Shown here in pieces: positions 7,976 through 16,218 of a stretch of 64,000 nucleotides of DNA. Origin of the DNA: Faecalimicrobium dakarense (GTDB lineage Bacteria; Bacillota; Clostridia; Peptostreptococcales; Peptostreptococcaceae); NCBI RefSeq assembly GCF_000499525.1, contig NZ_HG529407.1:1-64000 (forward strand), read 5' to 3'. The notes beneath the pieces were generated by a model. It saw only the letters and a list, made by a program, of their open reading frames with translations, ran no database searches and was not told the DNA's origin. The position numbers were made by a program, and so were the translations under genes. How positions within the stretch are numbered: the first letter of the stretch is position 1; each line of letters opens with the position of its first letter.

Positions 7976-8917
7976 CTAAGCTAAATTTAGTTCTTTTACA
8001 GCCAATTTTATCTCCTCTTCATTTAAACTTCTTGAGTAATTATAAATAGTACTTCCTGGTCTTTCATTATAATAAGGTCTATTGCAATTTTTACAACCTC
8101 TTATTTCAAAAGGATAGCCTTCGTTTATATCATCTTTTATAGCCTCATCTAATTCAATATGAGTTAAATATCCATTTTCAAACTTAAAACACTCATTACT
8201 ATATCCTCTATCTATCATATAAGTCATAAGTTGAACCCTTCTGTAACTTTCAATATTTGGTTGGCTTATGCTTTCCATTTTAGTCCCTTTTACAGGTGTA
8301 AATGCAAATAAACTTACAGTTACTTTATTATCTCTTAAATATGTATATAGATCATGTATATCTTTATGAGTTTCACCTAATCCAACTATAATATGAGTGC
8401 TTATTTTGCCCTCATATTTTCTAGACATATTAGTTATCAATTCTAACTTTTCTTTATAGTTATTTCCTTTAATATTTTCATAAAGCTCTTTGTTACAAGC
8501 ATCTATTGCTATTCCTATTTTATCTACTCCACATTTGAAGAACTTTTCTATATCTTTATCAGATTCAAGTTTTGCAGATAATGAGATTGGGAAGTTAATT
8601 TCATCTTTTATGAAAGATATAAATTCTTCAACTTCCATATGAGCTTCATCACTATACATTGACTGAATACATATCCTCTTTATATATTTTCCTTTATATG
8701 ACTTTAAAGCACTTAGTATTTCTTCTTTTGAATACTCTGGCCAAATAACTCTTGATAATTTATCTTTTCTTGTACTACTTTCTGCCGATTGAGAACAAAA
8801 TGCGCATTTATTACTGCACTTATCTCCAATCATTATATAAGCCGTTGTAGGAGGTATTAAACTAGCTTTATTCAATAATCCAAGCTCTATAGCACTACCT
8901 AAAGATAATCTAATCAT
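7976..8917 (-). CDS. BioB-like radical SAM protein, candidate LipS-type lipoyl synthase subunit
   Basis: A 313-residue radical SAM enzyme with the 4Fe-4S motif CSNKCAFC (C34, C38, C41), a BioB/LipA-like barrel and a second Cys cluster near the C-terminus (GCKNCNRPYYNERPG). I chose the ATG at 8917 because it forms an ATGA overlap with the upstream stop; a TTG at 8929 is possible. Two different radical SAM proteins next to a BPL_LPL gene is the pattern of the two-component lipoyl synthase LipS1/LipS2 described in Thermococcus and since found in bacteria. In that system both proteins together insert two sulphurs into octanoyl-GcvH. The assignment rests on context and family resemblance; which subunit this is was not decided. 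Confidence 0.75.
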   Translation of the reverse strand: MIRLSLGSAIELGLLNKASLIPPTTAYIMIGDKCSNKCAFCSQSAESSTRKDKLSRVIWPEYSKEEILSALKSYKGKYIKRICIQSMYSDEAHMEVEEFISFIKDEINFPISLSAKLESDKDIEKFFKCGVDKIGIAIDACNKELYENIKGNNYKEKLELITNMSRKYEGKISTHIIVGLGETHKDIHDLYTYLRDNKVTVSLFAFTPVKGTKMESISQPNIESYRRVQLMTYMIDRGYSNECFKFENGYLTHIELDEAIKDDINEGYPFEIRGCKNCNRPYYNERPGSTIYNYSRSLNEEEIKLAVKELNLA

Positions 8918-9780
8918 AATACACAACACTCCTTACCCTCTAATATAGTCATATTAAGTTTAATTGCTTTATTTTTAGCCTCTCTTGATGGAAGAACTAT
9001 TTTATTGACTCCACACATTAAGGCTAAGCTATCTAATTCTTTTCTATATATTCCTCTAGGTCTCATGCAACCTAAGTTTATCTGTGTATTTGGCATTTGA
9101 ATTCTTGCCTCGCAAAGTACATCACAAACTTTATCTAAATTAGGAGGACTTACATTTTCATACTCTGTATTTTTTGTTGGTATTAAAACTATGAATGTTA
9201 ATTTCTTTGGAGGGTTTTTAGCTAGATAATTTATGATTTCATATTCTCCTTTTACTATACCACCTTTTAATCCTATACATATATGTGGTGATACTTCAGC
9301 ATTTTCTTTTATTATTTCATATGCATTTATATAATCTTTTTTATCTTTATCTATTTTATATACTTCTCTTATTGTATCTTTATCAAATACTAAGTCAAAA
9401 GAAACTACATCTAAGTATTTACATACATTTTCTATGCTTTCTTTGTCCATAAGGCCTAAATGGGCATTTAGTTTGTATCCTTCTTCTTTTAGCTTCTTTA
9501 ATGTTTCTATATGATTATTTATAGGCACATCTCCTTCAAAGCTACATCCACCGCTTAATAAAAAGCTACTTACATTTTTACCTTTTAATTTAGTTTTATA
9601 TTCATCTATAGGTGTCATATTCTTTAGATAATAACCATTGCAATGAGCACAACTTAGTTTACAGCTGTCATTAGTTGTACTAATAGCTAATGTTTCATTT
9701 GGATATGCAAATTCTATTTTATCTCCAAAGTTTTCTTTTTTTATATTAAATGCCTTATTCATTTTATCTGCTAAGTTCAT
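8914..9780 (-). CDS. Radical SAM protein, candidate second LipS-type lipoyl synthase subunit
   Basis: A 288-residue radical SAM protein with motif CKLSCAHC (C40, C44, C47). Further cysteines lie near the C-terminus (NLGCMRPRG, LMCGVNK and the extreme tail KECCVL) that could bind an auxiliary cluster. It overlaps the downstream radical SAM gene by 4 bases (ATGA), implying translational coupling and probably a complex. It starts 3 bases after the acsV stop, with its GGAGG site inside the end of acsV. Together with the neighbour it fits the LipS1/LipS2 pair; alone it would only be annotated as radical SAM. No lipA gene of the classical type is in this window. Confidence 0.75.
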   Translation of the reverse strand: MNLADKMNKAFNIKKENFGDKIEFAYPNETLAISTTNDSCKLSCAHCNGYYLKNMTPIDEYKTKLKGKNVSSFLLSGGCSFEGDVPINNHIETLKKLKEEGYKLNAHLGLMDKESIENVCKYLDVVSFDLVFDKDTIREVYKIDKDKKDYINAYEIIKENAEVSPHICIGLKGGIVKGEYEIINYLAKNPPKKLTFIVLIPTKNTEYENVSPPNLDKVCDVLCEARIQMPNTQINLGCMRPRGIYRKELDSLALMCGVNKIVLPSREAKNKAIKLNMTILEGKECCVL

Positions 9781-9783
9781 AGT

Positions 9784-11712
9784 CTAATCCTCCAGTAATT
9801 TTTTAACTGTTGGGAATTGTTCTATATTCGTATGTGGTAAAAAACATGCTGAAATAAATTCATCCATGTATGTTGGATAAACACTTAATTCAACATAAGT
9901 CATTTCATCTCCTATATCACTTAGCTTTTTCTTTGCGTCTTTACTTATGAGTGCTAAATATGAACCTACTAAAGAACTATTTCCTATATATTCAAACTTC
10001 TCCCTTTCTATATCTGGAAGTAATCCTATAAGAATTGAATTTTCTATGTTTAAATTATTTCCTATTCCACCAGCTATATAGACTTTGTCTATTATACTAA
10101 AGTCCATGCCTAAACTTTCTATAAGAGTGGCTGCACCTGAATATATTGCACCTTTAGCTCTAACAAAGTTATCTATATCAACTTCAGTTACTGTTATATC
10201 ATTTTCTAAATTGTATTCTCCTTTAAATGCTAATACATATTCTCCTATTTCGTGTTCATTAAATCTAATTCTATCATTATTTATATCTCTATGTATTTTA
10301 CCTCTTCTATCAATAACACCTTTAAGTAGCATCTGGCAAATTAAATCTATTATGCCTGAACCACATATCCCGAAAGGCTCACATTCACCTATTATTGATA
10401 ATGTTGGTTTTAACGTATTTTTATCTATACTAACTTTATCTATGGCACCATTTGATGCTCTCATTCCACAACTTATACCTCCACCTTCAAATGCAGGTCC
10501 AGCAGAACAAGCACAGCTCATCATATAATCTTTATTTCCAAATACTATTTCTCCATTAGTTCCTAAATCTATAAATAGTACATTTTCTTCACTTGACCAT
10601 ATCCCTGCTGATAATACACCCGCTGTAATATCTCCTCCAACATAACTAGCTACAGATGGAGCAAGATAAACATAAGCACTATGGTTTATGTTTAGACGTA
10701 CATCTTCTCCCATAAGCCTTGGTGATTTTAAAAATGGTGGAATATATGGTTCTTGTCTTAAATAGTCTGTATATACCCCTAAGAACAAGCTAGACATAGT
10801 TGTATTTCCTGCTACTACAAGAGAAACTACATTATCCTTACTTATATTATTTTTTATGTATATAGATTCTAATAATGGATTTATAGTTTCATCTATTATA
10901 GCTTTATTTAATTCTTCTAATCCATTTTTCTTCGTTGAATATATTATTCTATTTATAACATCTGCTCCATATTTTATCTGAGCATTACCTGATGATGCTT
11001 TATCTACTACTTCCTTAGTATATAAATCAACTAAACAAACTACTACAGATGTTGTTCCTATATCAATTGCTACCCCATATAGTTGGTTTTGAGTATTGCC
11101 TTTTTCTATATTTATTACTGTTATTTTATTTTTCTTTTTAATGTAACTTATTGTTACCTTAAAATCACTTTCTCTAAATACTATCGGCATTTTTCTAAGT
11201 AAGTCTAACTTAAAATCTATTTCATTAAATCCTAAATGATTTCTAACATGTCTTTCTAATCTATCTACATCACTTATATTATCATCTAGATTTGGCTCTT
11301 CCATCTCTATATATGTTTTTTCTATATTAGTTTTAAAATCTAAATTATGAGTCTCTATTATATTCTTAGCTCTATCAAATATTTCTTTATCTTTCTTTTT
11401 ATCACTACCTTCTATTTTCATACCATGCATAGATGATGATAATTTAGAAGGGACTTCTATTTCTATATCATCAATTACTTTAGTATTGCAAGCTAATATG
11501 TATCCTTGTTCCCATTCCTCATCTTTTATGTGTATTGTCTTTTCGCTATCAACATTCCCTTTTAATAACTTTACTTTACACTTTCCACAAGACACATTTC
11601 CCCCACATGGAGCATCTATAAATATATCAGCATTCCTTGCAACCTCTAATAAATTATCACCTTTATTACAATAAACTTCTTTATTATGTGATTTAAAAAT
11701 TACTTTTATCAT
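9784..11712 (-). CDS. acsV: Corrinoid/iron-sulfur protein reductive activator (RACo/AcsV-like)
   Basis: ATP-dependent reductive activator that returns the oxidised corrinoid protein AcsCD to the Co(I) state. The 642-residue protein has an N-terminal plant-type 2Fe-2S ferredoxin domain (C36, C42, C45, C75), a linker, and a large ASKHA-type ATPase domain with IDIGTTSVVVCLVDL, FIDLGTNGEIVFG and VYIAGGIGNNL phosphate-binding blocks. It is the first gene of the acsV-radical SAM-radical SAM-lipM-like operon. The spacer before it (11713-11786) lies just after the thiT terminator and must hold its promoter; only a weak TTCATA-17-TTATAT match is seen. The ribosome site is GGGGGGAGAG. It is separated from the main acs genes by thiT. 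Confidence 0.88.
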   Translation of the reverse strand: MIKVIFKSHNKEVYCNKGDNLLEVARNADIFIDAPCGGNVSCGKCKVKLLKGNVDSEKTIHIKDEEWEQGYILACNTKVIDDIEIEVPSKLSSSMHGMKIEGSDKKKDKEIFDRAKNIIETHNLDFKTNIEKTYIEMEEPNLDDNISDVDRLERHVRNHLGFNEIDFKLDLLRKMPIVFRESDFKVTISYIKKKNKITVINIEKGNTQNQLYGVAIDIGTTSVVVCLVDLYTKEVVDKASSGNAQIKYGADVINRIIYSTKKNGLEELNKAIIDETINPLLESIYIKNNISKDNVVSLVVAGNTTMSSLFLGVYTDYLRQEPYIPPFLKSPRLMGEDVRLNINHSAYVYLAPSVASYVGGDITAGVLSAGIWSSEENVLFIDLGTNGEIVFGNKDYMMSCACSAGPAFEGGGISCGMRASNGAIDKVSIDKNTLKPTLSIIGECEPFGICGSGIIDLICQMLLKGVIDRRGKIHRDINNDRIRFNEHEIGEYVLAFKGEYNLENDITVTEVDIDNFVRAKGAIYSGAATLIESLGMDFSIIDKVYIAGGIGNNLNIENSILIGLLPDIEREKFEYIGNSSLVGSYLALISKDAKKKLSDIGDEMTYVELSVYPTYMDEFISACFLPHTNIEQFPTVKKLLED

Positions 11713-11786
11713 AACTCTCCCCCCAATGTGCTTATCTAATATAAGTTTAGCACACTTTAAGTATGAATATTGTATTCTAACTAGGT

Positions 11787-11838
11787 AAAAAATTAAGAAT
11801 GCCGTTTTAATAAAATTTAATTAAAATGGCATTCTTAA
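11787..11838 (-). terminator. Terminator of thiT
   Basis: A long stem (11793-11810 with 11821-11838, one mismatch) is followed on the minus strand by six T (11787-11792). It separates thiT from acsV. Confidence 0.75.
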
Positions 11839-11855
11839 TCTTGAATCTATATTTT

Positions 11856-12458
11856 TTAGTTGTTAAAAATTTTCAACTCTTTAGCAAATCTTTTTAGTGG
11901 TAATATTGCTATTACTATGGTACTTAATAACCCTTCTATCCCTAAACTTGAAAAGTTATATACTAGAGAGTAAACAAATACATTCATACCTTCTGGCGCA
12001 TATTCTGGAAAATATATACACCCAGAAAGTACACTTATAAATGTACTTAAAAATACTGCTAACAAACATCCCATTATTATTTTATATTTCTTATCACGTC
12101 CAAATATCCCTGCCGTACCTAATAGCATAGATGCTATCATGTAATCAAGTATAAATTGAGCTGGATGTATAACGTACGCTCCCTCTAATAATCTAAGTAG
12201 ACCAAATATTAACCCTCCTGTAAGACCTATGGTTTTTCCATATAAAATTGAAAGTAACATAGTTGGTAACATTGAAAGTAAATTTATTCCTCCACCTTGA
12301 GGATATTTTATTAATTGTATCATACTAAGAATTAATGAAATCCCACTAAACAAGGCTATTGTAACTATCATTTTAGTAGTTAACTTTTCTTTTCTTAAAT
12401 CGTTTATATACAGTGCAAAAAACACTATACTAGCTAATATTATTATTAAATGTATCAT
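11856..12458 (-). CDS. thiT: Thiamine ECF transporter S component ThiT
   Basis: A 200-residue membrane protein with about six hydrophobic segments, the substrate-binding subunit of an energy-coupling-factor vitamin transporter. The family is recognised from the IKYPQGGGINLLSMLP loop and the AYVIHPAQFILDY block characteristic of ThiT. Control by a TPP riboswitch directly upstream supports thiamine as the substrate. The energising EcfA/EcfT subunits are not in this window, as is normal for group II ECF systems. The gene has an AAAAAGGAGA ribosome site and its own promoter and terminator, so it is a separate unit set between gcvH and acsV. Confidence 0.88.
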   Translation of the reverse strand: MIHLIIILASIVFFALYINDLRKEKLTTKMIVTIALFSGISLILSMIQLIKYPQGGGINLLSMLPTMLLSILYGKTIGLTGGLIFGLLRLLEGAYVIHPAQFILDYMIASMLLGTAGIFGRDKKYKIIMGCLLAVFLSTFISVLSGCIYFPEYAPEGMNVFVYSLVYNFSSLGIEGLLSTIVIAILPLKRFAKELKIFNN

Positions 12459-12510
12459 TTTCTGTCTCCTTTTTAATAATTAAAATTCGTTTAAGTTTAA
12501 CGCTCAAAAT

Positions 12511-12545
12511 AAAAAAAGCTATATTCCAACAAAGGAATATAGCTT
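12511..12545 (-). terminator. Riboswitch expression-platform terminator ahead of thiT
   Basis: A perfect 12-bp stem (12516-12527 with 12534-12545) followed by seven T on the minus strand, placed between the TPP aptamer and the thiT start. It should form when TPP is bound and stop transcription. Confidence 0.85.
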
Positions 12546-12610
12546 CTTATAATCTACATATAAAAATACATCTACTTGTACTTTTATAAATATAAACATA
12601 TTTATAAGCT

Positions 12611-12692
12611 TTCCTACGCTGGTATTATCCAGATCAGGTACAAGGGTTAATGAATAAAAATTCATCTCTCAGCCTTTAAGGCACCCCTAGCT
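12611..12692 (-). promoter_or_regulatory. TPP riboswitch (THI box) controlling thiT
   Basis: The minus strand carries the conserved THI-box parts in order: GGGGTGCC, GGCTGAGAG, then ACCTGATCTGGATAATACC and CAGCGTAGG. A terminator hairpin follows at 12511-12545, so the switch works by premature termination, lowering thiT transcription when thiamine pyrophosphate is plentiful. Confidence 0.95.
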
Positions 12693-12701
12693 GATATTCT
12701 A

Positions 12702-12729
12702 TTTATACCCTAATTGTAACTTAAGTTAA
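12702..12729 (-). promoter_or_regulatory. Promoter of the thiT leader
   Basis: TTAACT (12724-12729), a 16-base spacer and TATAAA (12702-12707) just upstream of the THI box on the minus strand. It is a moderate consensus match in the expected place. Confidence 0.5.
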
Positions 12730-12762
12730 CCCATTATGGTACAAATTTTTTATTTAATACAT

Positions 12763-12811
12763 AAAAAAAGTATGGTATATTTGCGTGCACTCAAGTATAC
12801 CATACTTTTTT
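12763..12811 (-). terminator. Terminator of the Wood-Ljungdahl operon after gcvH
   Basis: A perfect 16-bp stem (12764-12779 with 12796-12811), 16-base loop containing GTGCAC, and a T run on the minus strand. It ends the cooS-to-gcvH transcription unit. Confidence 0.85.
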
Positions 12812-12814
12812 ATA

Positions 12815-13189
12815 CTATTCTATTTCACTTTCATAACTTTCAGCATCTAATAAACTATTAAGTTCATCAGTATCTGATATTTTTATTTTTACAATCCATG
12901 CATCATATGGATCTTCATTTATATATTCAGGTTCATCTTCTAATTTTTCATTTATCTCAACAACTTCTCCAGATAAAGGAGCTATTAAGTCTGATGCAAC
13001 TTTAGAAGATTCTACTACTCCATAATCTTCAGCTTGAGTTAATTCATCTTCAACTTCTGGCATCTCAACAAATAAAACTTCTCCTAATTGGTCTTGTGCA
13101 AAATCTGTTATTCCTATATAAGCATATTCACCTTCAACTCTTATCCACTGATGCTTACTAGTGTATTTTAAACTTGGTATAACTTTCAT
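12815..13189 (-). CDS. gcvH: Glycine cleavage system H protein
   Basis: Lipoyl carrier protein of the glycine cleavage/synthase system. The 124-residue protein has the lipoyl-lysine motif ESSKVASDL with K63 as the lipoylation site, and the usual C-terminal AWIVKIKI strand. A longer frame runs to 13225, but the ATG at 13189 has a strong TAGGAGG site 7 bases upstream and matches the family start (MKVIPSLKYTSKHQWI). The gene follows acsB closely and is the last gene of the cluster. No gcvT or gcvP is in the window. Its placement with lpdA, MetF and FolD suggests glycine is tied to the methyl branch of the pathway. LipM/LipS-like genes 3-6 kb away could modify it. Confidence 0.95.
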   Translation of the reverse strand: MKVIPSLKYTSKHQWIRVEGEYAYIGITDFAQDQLGEVLFVEMPEVEDELTQAEDYGVVESSKVASDLIAPLSGEVVEINEKLEDEPEYINEDPYDAWIVKIKISDTDELNSLLDAESYESEIE

Positions 13190-13212
13190 ACTATTCCTCC
13201 TAATATGATAAT

Positions 13213-15339
13213 TTACATTACACATTCCATAGATAATGCCGGATGACCTTTTTCTTCTAAGAATGCTAATACACCCTCAGAATCACTAGCTATTGTTTCA
13301 TCACAAATCATATCTGTAAAGTTTTCTATACCTGTCATTTCTTTTACTGTAGCATTTAATCTATCAGCTACATACTCTTTTAACTCTTTTGGCATCCAAA
13401 CTATTCTTTCTGGTCCACCTTCAGCAAAAGCAAACTTTTTAGAAGATATGAAATGTCTTCCGTGCCCCATGAATCCTGGAGTTTGAACCCCTCCACCAGT
13501 CATAGAAGCAAGTTCACCAAATGTCATACCAACTGGAGTTATATCAGAGAATTCTCTGTTTACTATAACAAATCCATTAGCTTCTGGCATTATACCGCAT
13601 ATACACTCGAAACATCCACAAGAAGTCATTGGGTCTTCAAGTATAGAGTATAATGTAACACTTTCAACAGCCCCTTGAGATATCTCTCCTACTGTGTTAT
13701 CTACTGATTGCCATTTACCTAATCTATCATCTAAACATTCACCTTTTACTATTGGTTGACATGGTCCTGTTGGATCTAATTCTTTAGTAGCCTTAGCATC
13801 TAACCAACTAACAGCTCCACAAAGTCCAAGTCTTTCAGGAGTAACAACACAAACATGAGCTGGTGCAAATGATTGACAAAGGTTACAAGAATAGAATTCT
13901 TCAACACTTTCATCAACTAATGAAGCTAATCTCTCATCTCTAGCATTATATCTTGCTTCAGCTTGAGGTTTTAATTCTGAAACCTTGTCAGCATCAGTTA
14001 TTATAGTTATTTCACACTTATCAACAACAGATTCAAATTCATCTAACATCTTAGCATATAAAACTTCTCCAATATGTTCTAATCTAAATCCTTTATCAAA
14101 AGCATCTTTAGATATTCTTATCCAAGACATATCCCTTTGACCAACGTGCATTATACCTTCTATATAGTTTAGGAAGTAATGTAGACGTCTTTCAAGAACT
14201 GGCTCAAAGTCATCTTGCATTGCTTTACCAGCTATATTAACTATAACAGCAAGTGGTAATCTAACAACTCCATCTGTTTCTATTTCATCTATATTAGGAC
14301 CTATAACTTCAATCTTATGGTCTTCAACTTCACTTAATTCTCTTTTTATAACAAGTTCCCAAGCTTCAGTTTTATTTCCACCAAACTCAGCAAACATGTC
14401 ATTCTTTCTTATTCTTTCACCCTCAAATGCTGCTGCAAATGATACAGGTATTGGTATTTCAGTAATTTTTATCTTTATCCCTCTAGCTTCTAATGAAGTA
14501 GCTACTATCTTATCATAATCCTTTTGAGTTAATAGGTTCATTGGAACTTCAAGTACAGTTTGATCTGTTATAACTGGGAACCCTAAAGCTATTGCTCCTG
14601 CTCCAGCAGATACAACTAATTCACTAAGTGGTCCAAATGCATTAACAAATGCTGGAACCCTCTTAGCAGTGTACTCTAATAGACCATTTAAATCTCCTGG
14701 AGTTAAACCTCCAAATATTAATGCTGCTCTTATTGCCACAGAAACTACATGTATAACAGAAGTTACATCATATCCTAAAGGTATAACCCTTAATTCAAGA
14801 CCCATCTTAACTCCAGCTTCTATAGCTTGATCTATAACCTTTCCAACTAAGAAAGTTAATAAACCTTTAGATTGGTAATCTTTTATAACTTTAGCAGCAG
14901 TATCTGCATCTGGGCATTCCCCAAGTACAACTGCAACACCTGGTATATCCCCTGTTACTAGTGGTACTCCAAGGGATCTGATTATTGGGTCAGTTATATG
15001 ACCTGCACATGGCTCACTATATGGTGCATCCATAGTTGAATACTTTATGGCTTCAATTACTTCAGCAGCTAAAGCTGTAGCTAAACCAGAATTTAGCGCA
15101 TGTTCTAGTAAATGAGTTCTATTTATTAAGCTCTCAACTATACCTAATGCTGCTTCTAAGTCAGCTAATGAGTTCATCTTTTGACCTGTTGCTGCATAAA
15201 TACATGGTAGTGAGTATGCAGTATCAGGAAATGCAACTTTATGTTCTCTTCCATTTTTTTCTATAGCTTCTGCTAACATATCTTTAGCAACACTTAAAGC
15301 TTGCTCTGAACCTGTAAAAATTATATTATATAAATTCAC
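13213..15339 (-). CDS. acsB: Acetyl-CoA synthase (CODH/ACS alpha subunit)
   Basis: Assembles acetyl-CoA from CO, CoA and the methyl group of the corrinoid protein at a nickel-iron-sulphur A-cluster. The 708-residue protein keeps every A-cluster ligand: C485, C488, C497 and C507 for the 4Fe-4S part and the C574-G-C576 motif for the distal nickel. All are offset by exactly 21 from the Moorella thermoacetica numbering, matching its 21-residue shorter length. The start is a GTG with a GGGGGAAG ribosome site. It lies between acsE and gcvH in the operon and acts with CooS, encoded at the other end of the cluster. Confidence 0.97.
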   Translation of the reverse strand: MNLYNIIFTGSEQALSVAKDMLAEAIEKNGREHKVAFPDTAYSLPCIYAATGQKMNSLADLEAALGIVESLINRTHLLEHALNSGLATALAAEVIEAIKYSTMDAPYSEPCAGHITDPIIRSLGVPLVTGDIPGVAVVLGECPDADTAAKVIKDYQSKGLLTFLVGKVIDQAIEAGVKMGLELRVIPLGYDVTSVIHVVSVAIRAALIFGGLTPGDLNGLLEYTAKRVPAFVNAFGPLSELVVSAGAGAIALGFPVITDQTVLEVPMNLLTQKDYDKIVATSLEARGIKIKITEIPIPVSFAAAFEGERIRKNDMFAEFGGNKTEAWELVIKRELSEVEDHKIEVIGPNIDEIETDGVVRLPLAVIVNIAGKAMQDDFEPVLERRLHYFLNYIEGIMHVGQRDMSWIRISKDAFDKGFRLEHIGEVLYAKMLDEFESVVDKCEITIITDADKVSELKPQAEARYNARDERLASLVDESVEEFYSCNLCQSFAPAHVCVVTPERLGLCGAVSWLDAKATKELDPTGPCQPIVKGECLDDRLGKWQSVDNTVGEISQGAVESVTLYSILEDPMTSCGCFECICGIMPEANGFVIVNREFSDITPVGMTFGELASMTGGGVQTPGFMGHGRHFISSKKFAFAEGGPERIVWMPKELKEYVADRLNATVKEMTGIENFTDMICDETIASDSEGVLAFLEEKGHPALSMECVM

Positions 15340-15378
15340 TCTACTTCCCCCTTTTTAGCTTCTTATATATATTTTTAT

Positions 15379-16191
15379 TTATCCGTTAAATGCAAATCCA
15401 CCTTCACTTAATTCTAGATAAGAATCTGCATATAAAGAAGCTCCATTTATTATGTCACAAGACTTTATAGTTCTCATTAATTCTTCATCACATGGATTTA
15501 TTATAGCTGAGCTAAATCCATTTGCCATAGCCATAGCTAAGAAGGCACTATCAAGTATTGGTCTTATATGTTTAGGGCATCCATTAGATACATTAGACAG
15601 TCCACCTGTAGTTAATAATCCCATCTCAGTCATCATTCTTATAGCTTCTAATACCTCTACTTGCTTTTCTTGCATCCCTTTTATAACTAAGCATAATGGG
15701 TCAAATAATATATCTGTTGGCTCCATCCCTAACATTAAACCTTTTTCTAATATTTCTTGGCAGTATCCCATACGTTCATCATTATCTCTCGGTATACCTT
15801 CTTTAGCACATAATCCTATAACCTTAGCCTCATATTCAGCTGCTAAATCTATTAATCCTATTCTAGATCCTGCATCTGCAGAATTTATTATTGGCTTTGC
15901 ATGCTCTCTATTGTATACTTTAAGTCCTGCCTCTATAGCTTTTTGGTTAGCAGTATCTAATGCTATTGGAACATTATTAAATTCACTTTGAAGTAATTGA
16001 ACACCCCAAGACATTAATTCTTCTCCATCTCTTTCTGCTGGACCTATGTTAAAATCTATATAATGAGCCCCTGCTTCTAATTGTTCTTTTGCTCTTTTTA
16101 ATATTGGAGCAGGATCTTTTTCCGCTAAAGCTTTTCTTATTACTGGCGATATACAGTGTATTCTTTCACCTATAATCATAAATTTTTCCAT
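15379..16191 (-). CDS. acsE: Methyltetrahydrofolate:corrinoid/iron-sulfur protein methyltransferase
   Basis: Transfers the methyl group from 5-methyl-THF to the Co(I) corrinoid of AcsCD. The 270-residue protein is a pterin-binding TIM barrel: it opens with MIIGERIHCISP, has the DFNIGPAERDG block for folate binding and the LDTANQKAIEAGL strand, and later TTGGLSNVSNGCP, which contributes the conserved Asn near the pterin. The length is that of Moorella AcsE (about 262). It sits between acsC and acsB with short gaps and a GGGGGAT ribosome site. Confidence 0.95.
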   Translation of the reverse strand: MEKFMIIGERIHCISPVIRKALAEKDPAPILKRAKEQLEAGAHYIDFNIGPAERDGEELMSWGVQLLQSEFNNVPIALDTANQKAIEAGLKVYNREHAKPIINSADAGSRIGLIDLAAEYEAKVIGLCAKEGIPRDNDERMGYCQEILEKGLMLGMEPTDILFDPLCLVIKGMQEKQVEVLEAIRMMTEMGLLTTGGLSNVSNGCPKHIRPILDSAFLAMAMANGFSSAIINPCDEELMRTIKSCDIINGASLYADSYLELSEGGFAFNG

Positions 16192-16218
16192 TTAATTTAT
16201 CCCCCTTAGTTTTAACTT

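Noticed and set aside
10085-10528. 147-codon frame antisense to acsV
   Set aside because: Lies wholly inside conserved ASKHA coding sequence; no start signals.
13190-13225. Longer gcvH start giving an extra 12 residues
   Set aside because: The ATG at 13189 has a strong ribosome site and matches the family N-terminus.
15452-15991. 179-codon frame antisense to acsE
   Set aside because: Shadow of the acsE reading frame, no ribosome site.
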